34,409 nucleotides of DNA from contig JAGOHK010000046.1 in NCBI GenBank assembly GCA_017996175.1, positions 1 to 34,409 on the forward strand. Direction: 5' to 3'. The translations under genes were made by a program, and so were the position numbers. Numbering within the stretch: the stretch's first letter is position 1; every line of letters begins with the position of its first letter. This stretch comes from Leptospiraceae bacterium (GTDB lineage Bacteria > Spirochaetota > Leptospiria > Leptospirales > Leptospiraceae). Positions 26,196-34,409 of the stretch are shown here, piece after piece. The notes beneath the pieces were generated by a model. The model worked only from the letters and a program-made list of their open reading frames with translations. It made no database searches and had not been told where the DNA came from.

Positions 26196-26696
26196 ATGAT
26201 AACCTTTCAAAATAAAAGAACCTTTCCTTTTGACAGACAAAGACTTGCTGATAAAACTATTTCCACCCTTCTGGTACCTTCTCATTTAATCGAGGATTTG
26301 AAAAAGAAAACGAAAGAACACGGAAATAGCCTTGTGATTTATCTTCGGAACCTTCTCTGGATGTACCGAACTATTACCCATTCTGGGATGATTCATCCTC
26401 CGAGGAAAATTAAGACTGAATACCAAGTTGAGGGACTTGATCTAAAACGTGTGAATTTTCGTGTGAGTAACGTGGACTGGATTGAACTTGGAGAACTGGC
26501 TCTCGCATTTGGGAAATCTCGCTGCTGGTTGTTTGTTTTTTTACTAGAACTGGATATTCTAGGATTATGGGAAACTCTGTCCGAATTAAATTTAAGTAAC
26601 GCAGCTCCTACCAAAAATAAATTACGACTAAAGGTTTCTCTCTCGCTCAGACGGGTTACAGAGGACTTTGCACGCAGCTACCACGTCAGGGTATAG
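26196..26696 (+). CDS. DUF1564-type protein (Leptospira-specific family)
   Basis: A 166-aa cytoplasmic protein. It fits the DUF1564 pattern I know from Leptospira, where many paralogues occur: a near-N-terminal S-T-L-L-V-P segment (ISTLLVPSHLIEDL), a helix with LLWMYRTI, then FRVSNVDWIELGELALAFG and SRCWLFVFLLELD. Function is not established; the compact helical layout and the many copies per genome have been taken as hints of DNA binding or mobile origin, but nothing here shows that. No ribosome-binding site is clear before the ATG. No second copy or transposase is in the window. It is the best single marker of the host lineage. Confidence 0.8.
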   Translation: MITFQNKRTFPFDRQRLADKTISTLLVPSHLIEDLKKKTKEHGNSLVIYLRNLLWMYRTITHSGMIHPPRKIKTEYQVEGLDLKRVNFRVSNVDWIELGELALAFGKSRCWLFVFLLELDILGLWETLSELNLSNAAPTKNKLRLKVSLSLRRVTEDFARSYHVRV

Positions 26697-26856
26697 CAAA
26701 AAAACGAAAAAGCACTTACTCCAGACAAACTCAACAAAAACAAAACAAAGCCCACAGAACAACTATGCCCAGACCTTAACCTAAAGAGCATCTCTATCAC
26801 ATCTAAATCCCTCATTTTCTACTTGCCGCCTGCTTACGATTTCAAATACTAACCTA

Positions 26857-29800
26857 ATGGAATTCACGAAAATTGCCGGTATACAAGTTCCCGTTTATCA
26901 AAACACGAGTGCTTCATTGGTATACCCATCAAACCTAGTAGAGACAGATACAACGCTGAAAAATCTACGAAATATTATTTACCCAATTTTGGAGTCCTTG
27001 CCGGTGCTTTTGGTGGGAGATGCCGGTGTGGGGAAAAACGCTCTTATCTACTACATTAATGCAAAGCGAAATCATCCAACACTCAGATATAGTTTTAATG
27101 AAGATACGCTGCCGGAAGATTTGATTGGTTCCTATCGACTTCTCATGAGCGGGAATGGATTTGAGTGGATTAATGGACCGATAGTCAACGCGATTGCCTC
27201 CGGTTACACCTTCGTAGCCGATGAAATGAATCTCTGTTCGCCTAACGTCATCAAACGATTTGCCACAGTGTATGAGTCTGCTTATATTGATCTCATGGAA
27301 GGAGATGGAAGTCGCATTCAGGCGAAAGAAGGATTTAGTTTTATAGGCACGCAAAATCCATCCGAGGGATTTGAAGGACGTAAAGCACTACCGTTTGATA
27401 TTACTAAAAATTTCTGCACGGTATTTGTTGATCCTTATCCGCCAGATGAAATTCTATTTATCCTAAAAAAACTTTACCCAGAACTCACTGAATCTATTTT
27501 ACAAACCTGCATTCGAATTACACTTGCGACAGAGAAAAAAGTTTTAAATAATGAATTAGGCAAAGGGGATTTAGAAAAATACCATTTTAATATTCGAACA
27601 CTCAAAAAAATTTGCGAGCGGCTAAATACATTTAACTGCAACGATAAATATGTAGTCTATAGAGAACTCTGTAATCTTTACACAGAGCCATTTAGAAAAG
27701 AAGAGGACAAAGCGTCTCAGTTGGAATTGATTCGCACAGAATTACAATATTCCGATAAAGAAATTTCACATTCAGTAAAATTATTCGTCGAGGGTAACGG
27801 ACTTTTCTGTAACGACAAAAAAATTCATACAGAAGAAAAATCATCTAAACAAATTTTAGCCGAAATTCCTATCACAGAAAAAATTCTTACTTTCATGGAG
27901 AAGGTAATCACCGGTATCCAACTGGGAGAAAATATTCTAGTAGAGTTTGGAGAAGAGGACGATCCAAATTTTCTCATGTCACTCATTACCAATATTTCTG
28001 GTCTAAAGGTTTCTCATGTTAACCTCTGCAAAGGAATTCACACCTCTGATATTTTGGGAGCTTTAAAACCTATTTCTAGTTCTAAAGTGGAATGGGTGGA
28101 TGGACCTTTGACTAAAGGTGTCCGAGAAGGTGGAACGATTGTAATTACTGCCTTAGAAGCGGCGGGTGCTGAGCTTGTGGAAAAACTCAATATGCTCACA
28201 GACGATGCAAAGGCAATCACACTTCCACCGGAAAGTGGTGAGACAGATCCACTTCATTTGAAAGAGGATTCTCGTGTGTTTGCGTTTAAGATGTTTCGTA
28301 AAACAAAATCGGTTCCTACCATTTCGCGAGCTTTTAGAAATCGTTTTACTCCTGTGTTATTTCCAAACTTGGAAGATGAAAAATCTTTAAATGAAATTTT
28401 ACATTTTTATCTGCCGGACTTAACTCTTACGGGGATAATGGCGACTTTCCACTTAAAAATTAAAACCTTAGCTCACAAACGTGTGATTGGTTCTGGAAAT
28501 TTGAATCCTTATTCCTTTGGGTTGTCCAATCTTTTGAAATGGAAAGACCATATTGTGAAATACAATTCTCCTGATTCGCTTGCCGAAATCGTAGTTCGCG
28601 GCGCAAAGATTTCTTATATCAATCAAATCTCTGATCCGAAAGAACGATTCGACATGGAGCGGCTAATAGATACCGCCATTAAGAACAAAACGTTCCCAGA
28701 TGACCTTTATCAAAAGATAGAGGATAAAAAAAAAACTTTTACCGATCCAGTAAACCTTGATCGTGCCCCCTGGTGGGATCCTGAACTTCATAAAAGAGAG
28801 GCTAACACCGGTAAAGCTCCACTAAAGAATTCAGGTAGTCCTCTTAAAAAAGGAATTGAGATTAACACACCCGAAACTGGTGGGCAAACCAAAGAAGGCG
28901 CTGATGCCTGGTATGGACAAGATACGCAAGGAAATATGGGGCAGGGTGAACCAGCAGGTGGAGGTGGTGCTTGGGGCTATCGGACAGAAGAACTTTATAA
29001 ACAATTTCTAGCTAAGAGAAAAATCCTTTGGAATTATTCGATGGCAGTGAGTTTAAAAGAATTCAAAGAAGTATTTGAGAAAAGTCTAGAAGAAGTAGAG
29101 ATGAACTTAGAATCCCTATTTGATCCCGAAGTGGACATAACGCGCATTTACCAGACTCAGGGCAAACGTGTCGATACCCGCAAGTATATTTCGTTTAAAA
29201 GTGGTAGGGGAGATTCGAAAGTATTCGATAAAACCATCATTGATAAAAATGAAGAAAAATTGAAAGGCGTAGAAATAGTATTTTTAGTCAGTAAAGCAAG
29301 GCGTATTTTTAATTTTGAGTATTCAGTTGCAACTCTTTCTGCCATGCTCACAAGTGCTTACATTTTGAACGAACATAGTGTAAAATTTTCTATCTATACT
29401 TATTCCGATAGACTCAATAAAAAAGATCATATTGATTTGATTTGCCTCAAAGATAAAGAAGACGAATACGATATGCGAAAGGAAGAGGAGATGTTTAACT
29501 CTCTTACCAGAGATTGGCAGGGAGATTCTGTTTACGAATTTTCGCTCATTGAAAATTGTGAAAAATACTTTTCGTCTGAAGCGGAGACACGGATAATCGT
29601 AATTATTTCCGACTTCCGAGGACAAAGAGGCAAAACAGAAATAGATCGAGAGATTGATTCCTGGGAAAATAAAAAGTTAAAAGAAGAAGTCCTTAAAAAT
29701 ACTAAGAAAAATTACGTATTCTTGGCAGTAGGACTAGGAAATCGTTATATCGCAGAAAATATTTTTGAACATTCCGTGCAGATAACACCGGATAACTTTG

Positions 29801-29868
29801 CTAATATGCCAAACTTAATTGGAACAGAGCTTACGAAGTTAATCCATATTCACCACGCAGTAAGATAG
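26857..29868 (+). CDS. Midasin-like fusion: two MoxR/AAA_5-type modules, Gly-rich linker, VWA-like domain
   Basis: A 1003-aa cytoplasmic protein. Module 1 (about 25-210) is a complete AAA+ of the MoxR/midasin group: Walker A GDAGVGKN (54-61), Walker B FVADEMNL (119-126), sensor [12 protein letters not shown] (164-175). Module 2 (about 340-520) keeps midasin-like landmarks (WVDGPL at 413-418, LSR-like ISRAFRNRF at 489-497) but has lost Walker A (FGEEDDPN, 364-371) and the acidic Walker B pair (IVITALEAA, 428-436), so it probably does not hydrolyse ATP. A Gly/Thr/Pro-rich linker (about 640-710) leads to a VWA-like domain (about 803-985) whose DxSxS metal motif is replaced by LVSKAR (810-815). 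This order resembles eukaryotic midasin and bacterial MoxR-VWA or CobS-CobT pairs in one chain. smpB begins 2 bases after its stop. No clear ribosome-binding site. Confidence 0.85.
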   Translation: MEFTKIAGIQVPVYQNTSASLVYPSNLVETDTTLKNLRNIIYPILESLPVLLVGDAGVGKNALIYYINAKRNHPTLRYSFNEDTLPEDLIGSYRLLMSGNGFEWINGPIVNAIASGYTFVADEMNLCSPNVIKRFATVYESAYIDLMEGDGSRIQAKEGFSFIGTQNPSEGFEGRKALPFDITKNFCTVFVDPYPPDEILFILKKLYPELTESILQTCIRITLATEKKVLNNELGKGDLEKYHFNIRTLKKICERLNTFNCNDKYVVYRELCNLYTEPFRKEEDKASQLELIRTELQYSDKEISHSVKLFVEGNGLFCNDKKIHTEEKSSKQILAEIPITEKILTFMEKVITGIQLGENILVEFGEEDDPNFLMSLITNISGLKVSHVNLCKGIHTSDILGALKPISSSKVEWVDGPLTKGVREGGTIVITALEAAGAELVEKLNMLTDDAKAITLPPESGETDPLHLKEDSRVFAFKMFRKTKSVPTISRAFRNRFTPVLFPNLEDEKSLNEILHFYLPDLTLTGIMATFHLKIKTLAHKRVIGSGNLNPYSFGLSNLLKWKDHIVKYNSPDSLAEIVVRGAKISYINQISDPKERFDMERLIDTAIKNKTFPDDLYQKIEDKKKTFTDPVNLDRAPWWDPELHKREANTGKAPLKNSGSPLKKGIEINTPETGGQTKEGADAWYGQDTQGNMGQGEPAGGGGAWGYRTEELYKQFLAKRKILWNYSMAVSLKEFKEVFEKSLEEVEMNLESLFDPEVDITRIYQTQGKRVDTRKYISFKSGRGDSKVFDKTIIDKNEEKLKGVEIVFLVSKARRIFNFEYSVATLSAMLTSAYILNEHSVKFSIYTYSDRLNKKDHIDLICLKDKEDEYDMRKEEEMFNSLTRDWQGDSVYEFSLIENCEKYFSSEAETRIIVIISDFRGQRGKTEIDREIDSWENKKLKEEVLKNTKKNYVFLAVGLGNRYIAENIFEHSVQITPDNFANMPNLIGTELTKLIHIHHAVR

Positions 29869-29870
29869 TC

Positions 29871-30359
29871 ATGAAAAATAAAGAGAAAGAAAAAGAAACC
29901 GGTTACAAAGAAATTGTAACCAATAAAAAAGCAAGATTCGACTTTGAGCTTTTAGAATTTTTGGAAGTAGGAATTGTACTTACAGGTTCAGAAGTAAAAA
30001 GTTTACGTGAGAAAAAAGCAAACCTAACAGACGCATTTGCACAAGTGAAAAACGGCGAACTCATTTTACAGAATTTCCATATCACTCCTTATAAAAATGG
30101 GGGTTATGCAAATCACACCGAAGTACGTCCTCGTAAACTGCTCGCTCATAAAAAAGAAATTGTGCGTTTAGAAAAGCAGATTAAAGAAAAAGGTCTGGCA
30201 TTAGTTGGAGTAAAAATATACTTCAACGAAAAACAATTTATCAAATTACAAATCGCCACGGGCAAACCAAAGAAACTCTATGACAAACGAGAATCTTTAC
30301 AAAAGAAAGAAGCAAAAATAGAAATCGACAGAGCCATGAAACAAAGGAATCGTTCTTGA
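29871..30359 (+). CDS. smpB: SsrA-binding protein
   Basis: Binds tmRNA and delivers it to stalled ribosomes for trans-translation. 162 aa, usual length. Family landmarks in order: [22 protein letters not shown] near 18-39, [17 protein letters not shown] near 40-56, the [13 protein letters not shown] loop near 70-82, [12 protein letters not shown] near 86-97, and a basic C-terminal tail that inserts in the decoding site ([24 protein letters not shown]). It starts 2 bases after the midasin-like gene and its TGA overlaps the TTG start of der, so all three are likely on one transcript. The tmRNA gene itself is not in the window. Confidence 0.97.
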   Translation: MKNKEKEKETGYKEIVTNKKARFDFELLEFLEVGIVLTGSEVKSLREKKANLTDAFAQVKNGELILQNFHITPYKNGGYANHTEVRPRKLLAHKKEIVRLEKQIKEKGLALVGVKIYFNEKQFIKLQIATGKPKKLYDKRESLQKKEAKIEIDRAMKQRNRS

Positions 30360-31714
30360 AAAAATTACCAGTAGTATCCATCGTCGGAAGACAAAACGTG
30401 GGCAAATCCACATTATTCAATTGTTTCGTAAAACAAAAAGTAGCAATTACTTATGATTATCCGGGAGTAACTCGCGATGTTCTGAGTTATGAAATTGAAA
30501 GTGAAAATTTTATCAAACCGTTTACTCTTTCTGATACACCCGGGCTTGATTTGGAAAACATCAATGATTTAACTTCTTCCATCATAGAAGTAAGTTTCAA
30601 TCATTTACTTGCTTCGGATTTAATTATATTTGTGATTGATAGAAATGAAATTGTTGAATACGATAGTAAACTCATAAAACTATTTCTCACCGATAAACGT
30701 TTTGTTTCTAAGAATATTATCTGTGTAATTAATAAATCTGACAACCCTGATAACGATTTTGATTTAGAATATTTTTACCGCTTGGGGCTACAAGAAGTTA
30801 TCCCCATTTCGGCGCTTGGTAGACGAAATTTAAAATTACTTTTTGAAAAAATGAATTTTTATTTAGCACAAGCACGTGTTGGGGAAAAACAAAATACAGA
30901 TTTTAGTATCAGCATTGTAGGAAAACCAAACTCGGGCAAGTCTAGTTTTTTAAATGCAATTTTAGGTTTTAACCGAGCGGTTGTAAGTGAAATTCCTGGA
31001 ACTACGCGAGACACTGTGCATAGCACTTTGAAATTTGAAGATCACAACTTGCTCATTGTTGACACTGCCGGCATTCGAAAAAATAGTAAGTCGAGTGAAG
31101 AGTTGGAATTTTACTCTTACAAAAGAACACTCCAATCCATTAGTGAGTCCGATGTAATTATCCATATCATTGATGCAACTAAGGGAATGGGAGAGTATGA
31201 TAAGAAGATATTTGCCATTATCCGCGAGAGTGGAAAACCGGTAGTACTCGCTGTGAACAAATGGGATTTAATCAAAGACAAAGACGACAATACTTTTCGG
31301 GAATACAAAAAAGATTTGATTTCTCGGTTTTATCCTACCTCCGCTATTCCAGTAATTAGTATCAGTGCTTTGCAGAAACAAAGAGTCCGAAAAGTCCTAG
31401 AAGAATGTATAAAAATTCACACCAAAGTGAATACCAAAATTCCAACTGCCAAAATCAATCAAAAACTTACACAGTGGATGTCTGAGGGCAAAATGGGATT
31501 ACAGTCTAAGAAACCTCCCAAAATTTTATACGCCACACAGGTTTCTACCTCTCCTTTTAAATTACTTTTATTTGTAAATCATGTAGATCTATTCAAAAAA
31601 CCACTTCTTAGTTTTATCAAAAGTAGAATAGTCGAAGAATTCCAGTTAAATGGTGTGCAAGTAGAATTAGAAATCAGATCAGACAGAAAAAAAGAAAAGG
31701 ATTATCGGGAGTAG
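30356..31714 (+). CDS. der: Ribosome biogenesis GTPase Der (EngA)
   Basis: GTPase with two G domains needed for 50S subunit maturation. Domain 1: G1 GRQNVGKS (11-18), G3 DTPG (60-63), G4 NKSD (126-129). Domain 2: G1 GKPNSGKSS (189-197), G3 DTAG (236-239), G4 NKWD (301-304). A KH-like C-terminal domain follows (about 360-445). 452 aa, normal. The start is TTG at 30356-30358, overlapping the smpB stop as TTGA, with AGGA about eight bases before. The linker between G domains is slightly short and basic but otherwise typical. Followed by plsY after 3 bases. Identity is certain. Confidence 0.98.
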   Translation: MKKLPVVSIVGRQNVGKSTLFNCFVKQKVAITYDYPGVTRDVLSYEIESENFIKPFTLSDTPGLDLENINDLTSSIIEVSFNHLLASDLIIFVIDRNEIVEYDSKLIKLFLTDKRFVSKNIICVINKSDNPDNDFDLEYFYRLGLQEVIPISALGRRNLKLLFEKMNFYLAQARVGEKQNTDFSISIVGKPNSGKSSFLNAILGFNRAVVSEIPGTTRDTVHSTLKFEDHNLLIVDTAGIRKNSKSSEELEFYSYKRTLQSISESDVIIHIIDATKGMGEYDKKIFAIIRESGKPVVLAVNKWDLIKDKDDNTFREYKKDLISRFYPTSAIPVISISALQKQRVRKVLEECIKIHTKVNTKIPTAKINQKLTQWMSEGKMGLQSKKPPKILYATQVSTSPFKLLLFVNHVDLFKKPLLSFIKSRIVEEFQLNGVQVELEIRSDRKKEKDYRE

Positions 31715-31717
31715 GCG

Positions 31718-32335
31718 TTGGTTTTATTTTTTATACTCAGTTTTTTGATTGGAGCATTTCCGAGCGCGCATATTATTTCTTCTCTCCAAGGAGTAGATAT
31801 TAAAAAGACAGGAAGTGGAAATGCTGGAGCGACTAACGTTCTTAGATCTGTTGGTTGGAAGTCGGGTGTTATTGTAATGATCCTAGATGTGGCTAAGGGC
31901 ATTTTACCGTTTTTTATTTTTCCTTATTTTGCAATTACAGACTCTTTTATTCCAGTTGAATGGGTAACAATGTCGGGTGGATTTTTAGCAGTACTAGGAC
32001 ATATCTTTAATCCATTAATGAAATTCAATGGTGGAAAGGGAATTGCAACCTCTGTCGGTCTTTATCTTTATCTTCTTCCGATTCCCTGTCTTATGAGTGC
32101 AGTGGTCGGTGCTATTGTGCTTTATTGGAAAAAAATTGCATCTCTTGGATCTATTGTAGGTTTTTTCTTTCTTCCTATATTTTATATTGGATATATGAGA
32201 GAAAATTTTTCTCCTAAAATTTTAAGCCTTGTAATTGTTAATTTTTTCCTAGTTTTATATACCCATAGACAAAATATAAAAAGAATTATTGACGGAACGG
32301 AGTTAAGTTTTAAAAATAAGTCCAATGGCACTTGA
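31718..32335 (+). CDS. plsY: Glycerol-3-phosphate acyltransferase PlsY
   Basis: Integral membrane enzyme that moves the acyl group from acyl-phosphate to glycerol-3-phosphate, giving lysophosphatidic acid for phospholipid synthesis. 205 aa with about seven hydrophobic segments. The three PlsY motifs are visible: G-x-x-P-S-A (IGAFPSAHI near 11-19) with TGSGNAGATNVLR near 31-43; GHIFNPLMKFNGGKGIATS near 93-111; and the C-terminal HRQNIKRIIDGTE near 183-195. The start is TTG at 31718 with GGGAG seven bases upstream, three bases after the der stop. Its end overlaps the next gene by 11 bases. Identity is confident. Confidence 0.95.
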   Translation: MVLFFILSFLIGAFPSAHIISSLQGVDIKKTGSGNAGATNVLRSVGWKSGVIVMILDVAKGILPFFIFPYFAITDSFIPVEWVTMSGGFLAVLGHIFNPLMKFNGGKGIATSVGLYLYLLPIPCLMSAVVGAIVLYWKKIASLGSIVGFFFLPIFYIGYMRENFSPKILSLVIVNFFLVLYTHRQNIKRIIDGTELSFKNKSNGT

Positions 32336-32957
32336 TACTTTATCCATCGTAAATAGCGAACAGCGAGTATTCGCTTTAAATAAATTTATAGAGGCACATC
32401 CTTACTTTGAGTTACAGGATTTATATAAATGGTTGTACTATGGTGAATTTGGCTACGAAGAACATATCACCTATTTAAAAAAAGACAAATCACAGCCGGA
32501 GCTTCATAAAATTTTGGATGATATTAAGTATGAACAGAATATGGAAAATCTCTCCGATTTAATTTGGAAGCCGATGGGTCTTTCTCAGAGATTTGTAATG
32601 GTGTTCGTTACTCAATATTACAAACAACTTTGTCCAATAAATAGGCTTGTTAATTTAATAGAAAGATCCCCCGCGTTTCAGGGAACAAGGATGCATTTTA
32701 AACTCGATTGGAGTTTTGTAAAGGATTATGTTATCCGCACTCAAAGCCATCGAATTAGCAAACAGGATTTTTATGGGTTTGAAGATAGAATTAATTTTCA
32801 TAGTCTTCCTCTAGTGCAGTTTACAAATATATTCCTTACTAAAAATCCAGAACGATATCGAGTTGTGCCACGTAAATTATTCTTTGATTTTTTTCCTGAA
32901 TTTAATGATAATAATGATATTCTGCCAACTAAACCAGGCGATTCTTTGATTGATTAA
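32325..32957 (+). CDS. Conserved-looking protein of unknown function
   Basis: A 210-aa soluble protein with no signal peptide, membrane helix or known motif. It is mainly helical by pattern, with an aromatic-rich segment FELQDLYKWLYYGEFGYEEH near 28-47 and a later one near 105-130. The ATG at 32325 lies inside plsY (11-base overlap in another frame), so it is probably the last gene of the midasin-like/smpB/der/plsY transcript. Its stop overlaps the stop of the convergent CBS gene by 4 bases. No family could be named. Confidence 0.75.
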   Translation: MALDTLSIVNSEQRVFALNKFIEAHPYFELQDLYKWLYYGEFGYEEHITYLKKDKSQPELHKILDDIKYEQNMENLSDLIWKPMGLSQRFVMVFVTQYYKQLCPINRLVNLIERSPAFQGTRMHFKLDWSFVKDYVIRTQSHRISKQDFYGFEDRINFHSLPLVQFTNIFLTKNPERYRVVPRKLFFDFFPEFNDNNDILPTKPGDSLID

Positions 32958-33616
32958 GTATATAAATCAAGCGGAGGATTATTCATTACCCTCCGAAGAA
33001 TATCACTTCTAGTAATGATCCCAACAAGTGCGTTAGTTGCTTTATGTAAAATTGGGACTGCTCCTACTTTTTCTTCAAACATAATGCGAGCTATTTCTCG
33101 AATAGGAGTTTCAGGAAAAGCAGAGAGAACTTTTTTTTGCATAATATCTTCTACTTTCCTTGGAAGAAGTTGGAATTCTTCATTTCGTAGGCTTTCTATG
33201 GTGATTTTAAGTAAGTCTCTCTCTGATAAAATTCCTTGCAGATAATTAGAATCATCCACAGCCGGCATATGTCTAAATCTGTTTTTATGAAAAAGAGTTT
33301 CAACTTTGGCAATCGGGTCGTTAGGCGAAATAGTTATTAGATTTGTAGTCATAATATCTTTTGCATAAAAAACTTGTTTACGTTCTTCTTTGGGTTTCGC
33401 TTGCTCTTGAGAATAGATGTCGGCAACATCAACGTATCCTTCGCTTCCAAAACTTCCGCCTTTATAATGCGTAATTTCAATCGTATCTTCAGGGTCACCG
33501 ACTTCAATAGATTTGTCAGCCACGCTGGGATGAAGTGGATTGATTCGTTTAATGAAATCCGGTTTTACTTTTGGTATATAGGGTTCTACTAACCCTTGCG
33601 TCACCCATATAAACAT
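32954..33616 (-). CDS. CBS-pair domain protein
   Basis: A 220-aa cytoplasmic protein with two CBS motifs forming one Bateman module in the C-terminal half. CBS1 is about 84-140 (AKDIMTTNLITISPNDPI ... RHMPAVDDSNYLQGILSERDLLK); CBS2 is about 153-212 (VEDIMQKKVLSAFPETPI ... VGAVPILHKATNALVGIITRSDILR). Such modules usually bind adenine nucleotides and act as energy sensors. The first 80 residues contain no recognised domain but are rich in charged residues and include IEVGDPEDTIEITHYKGG. No kinase or channel partner is fused or adjacent. It is bordered upstream by the repeat at 33631-33726. Confidence 0.88.
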   Translation of the reverse strand: MFIWVTQGLVEPYIPKVKPDFIKRINPLHPSVADKSIEVGDPEDTIEITHYKGGSFGSEGYVDVADIYSQEQAKPKEERKQVFYAKDIMTTNLITISPNDPIAKVETLFHKNRFRHMPAVDDSNYLQGILSERDLLKITIESLRNEEFQLLPRKVEDIMQKKVLSAFPETPIREIARIMFEEKVGAVPILHKATNALVGIITRSDILRRVMNNPPLDLYT

Positions 33617-33630
33617 TATTAGCCTCCGAA

Positions 33631-33726
33631 GAGTTTACCACCGATGAACACCGAGGACACCGATAGAAAAACTTGCGTTTCCTAAATTAATATCGGTGTT
33701 CATCCGTGTTTACACATTCGATAAAC
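33631..33726. repeat. Imperfect palindromic TCGGTG-family repeat
   Basis: GATGAACACCGA (33643-33654) and its exact complement TCGGTGTTCATC (33693-33704) form the core; CACCGATA (33658-33665) also pairs with TATCGGTG (33691-33698). Both outer ends carry GAGTTTA in inverted orientation. The left half matches the repeat at 18325-18362 read on the other strand; TCATCCGTGTTTA (33700-33712) matches 23149-23161 on the other strand. It lies between the CBS gene and the GH3 gene. Confidence 0.75.
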
Positions 33727-33747
33727 TCAGTGCAAGTCGGTAATCTT

Positions 33748-34409
33748 TTAAAATTTTTTCCCAAACAAAAATTGATTCAGACTATTTAATCTTTTTTCGC
33801 TTTCGTCTAGTCTTATCGTATTTAGTTTTCCCTTACCATGAGACTGAATTAGCGCAAAAAGAACTTCATAAATTTGTTCCCCGTCATACGAAACAAGGAG
33901 TATATCAAGACCTGCATTGAGTCCAGTAACAGCAGCATTCCCAATTCCGCCAGTGTAATAAACCATCGGACCCATATTTAGATCGTCGGTGATAAGAATA
34001 GTAGTGATTGGAAATTTGACTCGAATGTAATCTTGAATTCCTTTTTCAGAAATAGAAATTGGACGAGTGGAATCTAAAGCGGTGACAGTAGAATGAGAAA
34101 GCATAACTAGAGGCAAGTCTAAATTATGCGTTAGATGGGTAAAAGGAATTAAATCTGATTTTTCTAATTCACTAAGTGGCGTAGTTAAGTTCGCATTAAA
34201 AAAATGAGTATCCTCCGTGATTCTTCCGATGCCAGGAAAATGTTTTAGAGTAGGGATGATTTTTTCGGTCATAAGTTTCTTGCTGTAAACCTCCGCTACG
34301 AATGAAGTCATTTCTGGATCTTTGGAAATAGCGCGGTTATAGATTCGGCTGTACATATCAAGTTGGCTTGCTTCTTTTTCTACTTTTACATCTAAGATGG
34401 GGATGAAAT
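33748..34409 (-). CDS. Glycoside hydrolase family 3 (NagZ-like), N-terminus beyond window
   Basis: C-terminal part (220 codons seen) of a GH3 enzyme of the beta-N-acetylhexosaminidase type, which cleaves N-acetylglucosamine from muropeptides in cell-wall recycling. The frame is open to the last base, so the start lies outside; the ATG at 34354-34356 is internal. Visible motifs: KHFPGIG with a downstream DTH (the NagZ KHFPGHG...DSH loop, whose His is the acid/base), and ITDDLNMGPM carrying the nucleophile Asp. The second His of KHFPGHG is Ile here. The end of the protein has ILLVSYDGEQIYEVL, typical of the barrel's last strand. The substrate is inferred from the family; another GH3 glycosidase is possible. 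Confidence 0.82.
   Translation of the reverse strand, partial: FIPILDVKVEKEASQLDMYSRIYNRAISKDPEMTSFVAEVYSKKLMTEKIIPTLKHFPGIGRITEDTHFFNANLTTPLSELEKSDLIPFTHLTHNLDLPLVMLSHSTVTALDSTRPISISEKGIQDYIRVKFPITTILITDDLNMGPMVYYTGGIGNAAVTGLNAGLDILLVSYDGEQIYEVLFALIQSHGKGKLNTIRLDESEKRLNSLNQFLFGKKF

Noticed and set aside
26393-26614. 73-codon open frame antisense to the DUF1564-type gene
   Set aside because: No motif or ribosome-binding site; the + strand frame has a recognised family pattern.
33374-33592. 72-codon open frame opposite the CBS gene
   Set aside because: Antisense shadow of a gene with two clear CBS motifs.
1-34409. Search by eye for CRISPR arrays, tRNA or rRNA genes, transposases, integrases and attachment sites
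   Set aside because: None seen; the only repeated elements are the intergenic TCGGTG-family copies and the inverted repeat near 16.9 kb.

Overview
The window looks like chromosomal DNA of a Leptospira-type spirochete (order Leptospirales). The DNA is AT-rich. It carries a DUF1564-type protein, a family I know as restricted to Leptospira (26196-26696). It also has the long form of IspG (676 aa), many small proteins with spirochete-style lipoprotein signals (C preceded by Q, S or N), a 5'-truncated receptor-like adenylate cyclase with stacked GAF domains, and many signalling proteins. No rRNA, tRNA, insertion sequence, prophage or CRISPR array was seen.

Layout. 1-4449 (+): C-terminal part of a membrane adenylate cyclase with six tandem GAF domains; the gene begins outside the window. 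4508-10231 (-): a chain of tightly packed genes, read right to left. These are two related lipoproteins, a secreted PHB-depolymerase-like esterase, ispG, a GltS-type glutamate/sodium symporter and an orphan DUF2281-like antitoxin-type protein. Several joints are 4-base ATGA overlaps. 10421-13615 (+): PilZ protein, Cys-rich lipoprotein, a candidate 32-aa ORF and a membrane SpoIIE/RsbU-type phosphatase, an apparent signalling operon. 13626-15887 (-): ankyrin repeats fused to two CbbX/SpoVK-type AAA+ modules. 16115-18736 (+): two small Cys-rich exported proteins, a kynurenine-monooxygenase-like flavoprotein and a half-size GDT1/UPF0016 cation transporter. 18774-20085 (-): a secreted-protein gene broken by one frameshift in a run of eight A. 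20198-23017 (-): uvrA. 23374-26696: a CAP/SCP-domain secreted protein, a TPR-like protein, an LPP20-like secreted protein, a small lipoprotein candidate and the DUF1564 protein. 26857-32957 (+): a 1003-aa midasin-like AAA+/AAA+/VWA fusion, then smpB, der (engA), plsY and an unknown protein, with gaps of a few bases or overlaps. 32954-33616 (-): a CBS-pair protein. 33748-34409 (-): the C-terminal part of a NagZ-like GH3 hydrolase, cut by the window edge.

The two most interesting items are as follows. First, the midasin-like single-chain protein next to smpB and der: its first AAA module looks active, while its second AAA module and its VWA metal site look degenerate, and its neighbours suggest (but do not prove) a ribosome-related role. 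Second, three intergenic elements (18325-18362, 23122-23221, 33631-33726) appear to be diverged copies of one repeat family built on 9-10 nt TCGGTG/GAACACCGAT units; the middle one has a perfect 24-bp inverted repeat.

Function as a set: the left half is signalling and envelope lipoproteins plus the MEP-pathway enzyme IspG. The right half is core maintenance (UvrA repair, SmpB ribosome rescue, Der 50S maturation, PlsY phospholipid synthesis) among lineage-specific genes. All family assignments are from reading motifs by eye; no database search was run.
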